64,000 nt of DNA from Lutimonas saemankumensis (GTDB lineage: Bacteria > Bacteroidota > Bacteroidia > Flavobacteriales > Flavobacteriaceae). Positions 61,362-64,000 of this stretch are shown piece by piece. Position numbers and translations under genes: made by a program. The notes beneath the pieces are model-generated. The model did not search any database. It worked only from the letters and a program-made list of their open reading frames with translations, and had not been told where the DNA came from. Position 1 is the stretch's first letter, and each line of letters opens with the position of its first letter. The stretch is taken from assembly GCF_020171465.1 (NCBI RefSeq), contig NZ_JAIUZR010000003.1, positions 248,001 through 312,000 of the forward strand. Reading direction: 5' to 3'.

Positions 61362-61892
61362 ATGAGCAAAGGTGCCAATAAATCAAAAGTTTGGAGCATC
61401 ATAGGGTTTTTTGCTATTGTTACCCTGGGATTTTTGTACCATGACCTTTTCCATTGGACAAATGAAGCAACTCTTATTGGCCTGATGGCTCCTGTTAATG
61501 AAAGCGTTTGGGAGCACCTTAAACTGGGCCTTTGGGCAGTAATATCATTTTCTGTAATTGAATATCTTGTAATTCGTGAGTCGGTAAATAATTATTTTTT
61601 TGCCAAGGCATTTGGGGTACTCGTTATCTGTTTTACGGTTCTTGCTGTTTATTACACGTACACCGCATTTCTCAAAAGAAATATAATTCTGTTGGATATT
61701 TCTTCCTACATACTTGGTGTCTTTCTATGCCAATTGGCTTGCTATAAAATTTATCAATGGGAAAATTCAAAAATTCTCAACCGAATTGGCATGATTGTAT
61801 TGGCTGCATCAGTTCTTCTATTTGCTTTCTTTTCATTTTATCCACCGGAAACAGGCTTGTTTAGGGATCAGCAATTAATTCCTATGGAATAA
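61362..61892 (+). CDS. DUF6512-like membrane protein
   Basis: A 176-residue membrane protein with five helices. LYHDLFHWTNEATLIGLMAP and VNESVWEHLKLGLWAVISFS are characteristic of what I recognise as DUF6512. The function is unknown. It converges with a CPBP protease gene 31 bp away. Confidence 0.78.
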   Translation: MSKGANKSKVWSIIGFFAIVTLGFLYHDLFHWTNEATLIGLMAPVNESVWEHLKLGLWAVISFSVIEYLVIRESVNNYFFAKAFGVLVICFTVLAVYYTYTAFLKRNIILLDISSYILGVFLCQLACYKIYQWENSKILNRIGMIVLAASVLLFAFFSFYPPETGLFRDQQLIPME

Positions 61893-61923
61893 AAAAAAGT
61901 GTCTAAAGTGTTGATTTAATGGC

Positions 61924-62616
61924 CTATGTTTGAGGTTTTGAATATCTTTTGTTTAAGTAGAAGGTTATCAAACCTGGTATGACCAGAGCTTGCCAAAGAA
62001 AAAACATTAGCTGCTCCCAACCGTTTAATTCTGAATCAGTTTCTTGGATTATGTAAAGCGAATTGCCAAGGGGTCCGGCAGAAAAAACAACAATGCTCAC
62101 CACAATCCAGCCAAAATGTAAACCTAAAGGGGCATATAAAGATTGTGTTCTGGCAAAGGCGTAGGCAAACATCCAGCCACCGACTCCGGTTACCAAAAAA
62201 ACATAAATCATGGGAACAAGACCACGACCAAACATATCATAGCTAAACCAGTGATAGATTCCAAAAACAACGGCACTAACCATACAGGCTCGTATGATGC
62301 CAAATTTTTTTATTAAAATATATAAGAGGGCTCCACGAAAAATTAATTCTTCAAATAAGGCAGCTTTTAAAGTCCACCAAATCCCATTGAGGCTTTCCAA
62401 AAATCCATATTCAGGATTTCGAATATAACTGACTTCTTTAAGATAGGATTGACCCAATAAGTTGATTGCGCAGAACACTGCCATTATAAGTAAACCAATT
62501 GAAAACTCTCTCAAGCGCCTTAAATTGGGCAGAATGCCTAAAGAAGTTATATGCTCCCTGAAAACAATCCAAAGAACCAACCAGGACAGAATAAAAACTA
62601 CAAATACTCCTAACAT
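61924..62616 (-). CDS. CPBP-family intramembrane protease
   Basis: A 230-residue protein with about six or seven helices. Motifs are ALFEELIFRGALLYIL (Glu about 89-90, Arg), VFGIYHWFSYD (His about 121) and the late LHFGWIVVS. It is the third CPBP protein in the window and the only minus-strand gene of the right half. It may process prenylated or lipidated peptides or provide immunity. A -7 element lies 26 bp upstream (62642-62649). Confidence 0.87.
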   Translation of the reverse strand: MLGVFVVFILSWLVLWIVFREHITSLGILPNLRRLREFSIGLLIMAVFCAINLLGQSYLKEVSYIRNPEYGFLESLNGIWWTLKAALFEELIFRGALLYILIKKFGIIRACMVSAVVFGIYHWFSYDMFGRGLVPMIYVFLVTGVGGWMFAYAFARTQSLYAPLGLHFGWIVVSIVVFSAGPLGNSLYIIQETDSELNGWEQLMFFLWQALVIPGLITFYLNKRYSKPQT

Positions 62617-62641
62617 ATAGCTGGATGTTTTAAAACCCAGC

Positions 62642-62649
62642 CAAATATA
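62642..62649 (-). promoter_or_regulatory. -7 element TATATTTG for the CPBP gene
   Basis: On the minus strand TATATTTG fits the consensus, 25 bp before the gene's start. No good -33 TTTG is seen. Confidence 0.4.
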
Positions 62650-62827
62650 ATTGTAATAAATGAAATCATTGAATCTATTAACGGATTGAACTTTTTTGTA
62701 CCTTGACGAAAACTAGTTTGACACTTTATCGAACAGCAATTGAGATCTTTATGATATTATTTTTTTTAGCTATTTGTTAAGATGATTAGTTCTCCAGGAC
62801 AGTCAATAAATTTTGAATTTACACCAT

Positions 62828-63385
62828 ATGAGGAACTTGTTTATTATTTTATTTGTTTTATATCCCTTTCTAAGTGATGCTCAGGAGCAAGACAAAACGG
62901 ATTCCCCTTCAGATTCACAACAAGGTCTTACTGGGCTTTCTGAATCCATAATTTTTCCTGAAAAATGCCTCGGGGTATGGGAGGGAATGATGTATATCTT
63001 CAGCCAGGGTTCCCTGCGGGACAGTGTAAAAGTAAAGTTCACGGCTGCCAAAACTGATATCAAGGGTAATTTTGTTTGGAAAACAGAATACCTGTCTCCT
63101 ACAAGACCCATGGTTAAGGATTATAAACTGGTTGTGGATGACCCTGTCAAGGGCCGGTATCTTCTCGACGAGGGAGACGGAGTGAAGTTGAGGCTTTACA
63201 ACATTAACAATAAATTGTACAGCCTGTTCAAAGTGAACGATATCTATCTGACGTCAAGCACTGAACTGTTTGATGACCGGCTGGTCTTTGAGGTCACATC
63301 GGGAAAAGAAGAAGGTGAAACACAAGGAGTCAAGAATTATTCTTTTTCGAATGTTCAAAGAGTGGAACTGAGAAGAATAGATTGA
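62828..63385 (+). CDS. Secreted protein without recognised family
   Basis: The frame starts at TTG 62813, but ATG 62828 begins a clean signal peptide (MRNLFIILFVLYPFLSDAQE), giving 185 residues. The mature part is beta-rich: GVWEGMMYIFSQGSLRDSVK, then RYLLDEGDGVKLRLY and a SFSNVQRVELRR end, a layout like lipocalin-type DUFs. No function is assigned. It precedes an amidohydrolase by 72 bp. Confidence 0.6.
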   Translation: MRNLFIILFVLYPFLSDAQEQDKTDSPSDSQQGLTGLSESIIFPEKCLGVWEGMMYIFSQGSLRDSVKVKFTAAKTDIKGNFVWKTEYLSPTRPMVKDYKLVVDDPVKGRYLLDEGDGVKLRLYNINNKLYSLFKVNDIYLTSSTELFDDRLVFEVTSGKEEGETQGVKNYSFSNVQRVELRRID

Positions 63386-63387
63386 AA

Positions 63388-63400
63388 AATTCTTTTCGAA
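63388..63400 (+). promoter_or_regulatory. Single AATTCTTTTCGAA motif upstream of an amidohydrolase
   Basis: These 13 bases are identical to the first 13 of the AraC-type repeat at 24050. No second copy lies 21 bp away. It sits 58 bp before the amidohydrolase start. It may be a half-site of the same regulator or chance. Confidence 0.25.
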
Positions 63401-63457
63401 GGCAAAACAAATACGAACTACACCAAATAAATACTAAACCAAATAAATACGTATTAC

Positions 63458-64000
63458 ATGTCAAAAAACTATCTTTCACTTATTGCTTTTCTGATTTTAT
63501 CCATTTCACTTCACGGACAAACATTCATTACCCATGTTACGCTGGCTGACGTAGAGAAGCAAAAATTGGTCAAGAATCAAACCGTTGTGATTGAAGATGG
63601 TCGAATTTTAGAAATCTATAAGAGCACTAAGAAAAGATTTCCTGAGAATGCAACTGTAATTGACGGGTCAGGGAAATATCTGATCCCAGGCTTGGTGGAT
63701 GCGCACATTCATTTTTTTCAAAACGGAGGTATTTACACAAGACCGGATGCCATTGACTTAAGAAAGTATAAGAGCTATGAAAAGGAAATAGCCTTGACCA
63801 AATTTGATATGGAAACCAAATTGAGGCGTTATCTTAACAATGGGATTACCACGGTAATTGATGTGGGAGCAACCTATAATTTCCTTGAGCAGAGAAAGAA
63901 TTTCATTGATAAAAAGTTTTCACCTACAGTTTTTATGACAGGGCCTCTTCTTACAACCTATGAACCGGAAGTTTATAAAGAACTGGGAAAGGATAAGCCT
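63458..64000 (+). CDS. Exported amidohydrolase, N-terminal part (runs off the window)
   Basis: 181 codons are visible from ATG 63458, with the frame still open at the right edge. A signal peptide (MSKNYLSLIAFLILSISLHG) is followed by an amidohydrolase N-terminus: THVTLADVEKQKLVKNQTVV, IEDGRILEIYKS, VIDGSGKYLIPGLVDAHIHF (metal-binding HxH) and NNGITTVIDVGATYNF. It resembles imidazolonepropionase-like amidohydrolases. Two others lie at 31545 and 59565. Confidence 0.85.
   Translation, partial: MSKNYLSLIAFLILSISLHGQTFITHVTLADVEKQKLVKNQTVVIEDGRILEIYKSTKKRFPENATVIDGSGKYLIPGLVDAHIHFFQNGGIYTRPDAIDLRKYKSYEKEIALTKFDMETKLRRYLNNGITTVIDVGATYNFLEQRKNFIDKKFSPTVFMTGPLLTTYEPEVYKELGKDKP

Noticed and set aside
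63423-63450. Two CCAAATAAATAC direct repeats 16 bp apart
   Set aside because: They are AT-rich and short, with no sign of a promoter or operator other than position. Kept only as a note.
1-64000. CRISPR array, riboswitch, tRNA or rRNA
   Set aside because: I found no regularly spaced repeats with spacers, no tRNA cloverleaf and no rRNA-like sequence. This was by reading only, not by a covariance search.
1-64000. Integrase, transposase or phage genes that would explain the cassette-like layout
   Set aside because: No protein in the window has the tyrosine recombinase, DDE or serine recombinase pattern. An integrase could lie outside the window.

Overview
The window comes from a low-GC Bacteroidota chromosome, most likely a member of the Flavobacteriia. 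The evidence is the AT-rich sequence, promoters of the Bacteroidota type (TTTG, about 19 bp, TAnnTTTG; for example at 57303-57333 and, on the minus strand, 35892-35922), weak or absent Shine-Dalgarno sequences, many lipoproteins and secreted enzymes, and protein families typical of flavobacteria (serine hydrolase-TPR, esterase-TPR, AraC regulators with membrane domains, DUF6326, DUF6512, LytTR two-component pairs). I saw no rRNA, tRNA, CRISPR array, transposase, integrase or phage gene.

Almost every gene is on the + strand. The exceptions are a LytS/LytR-type two-component pair (34377-35875) and one CPBP protease (61924-62616). The left third (about 1-24 kb) is a series of mostly single-gene units: a ParD/ParE toxin-antitoxin pair, a small MBOAT-like protein, a GNAT remnant, AraC regulators, a PfpI-like protein, a VOC protein, an RsgA GTPase, three beta-lactamase-fold serine hydrolases (one frameshifted), two esterases, a short-chain dehydrogenase, a cupin, a streptogramin-acetyltransferase-like hexapeptide protein, a SUMF1 protein and a DmpA-type peptidase. 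Many of these units are separated by 60-185 bp imperfect palindromes, often with AACA-type 5' ends and CGTTG-type 3' ends. With the uniform orientation and the mixed gene content, this resembles an integron-type cassette array without a visible integrase. That reading is an inference.

At 23.2-26.6 kb an AraC regulator is followed by two 16-bp direct repeats 21 bp apart and a TAGATTTG promoter element. A four-gene redox and membrane operon (DUF5367, DUF1772, AhpD-like, NmrA-like) comes next and ends in a strong terminator. From 26.7 to 36 kb lie a SulP transporter with an unusual C-terminal extension, several small enzymes, an XRE regulator pair and the two-component system. From 36 to 53 kb there are more small single-gene units (phosphatase, three VOC proteins, two GNATs, two CPBP proteases, DinB, NTF2-like proteins, methyltransferases, a kinase/inositol-phosphatase pair). 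Two truncated gene remnants lie directly behind intact genes, at 28906 and 46566.

From 53.6 kb the gene content looks metabolic. A gluconate-dehydrogenase-subunit-3-like protein, a GMC oxidoreductase and a ThuA protein overlap by 4 bp each and probably form a sugar-oxidation operon. They are followed by an HxlR regulator, a flavodoxin-like reductase, a periplasmic-binding-like protein, two amidohydrolases (the second runs off the window) and small membrane or secreted proteins. Recurrent families (six VOC, three CPBP, three amidohydrolases, three esterase-TPR copies, three serine hydrolases) mark the window as an accessory region built by gene gain, duplication and decay.
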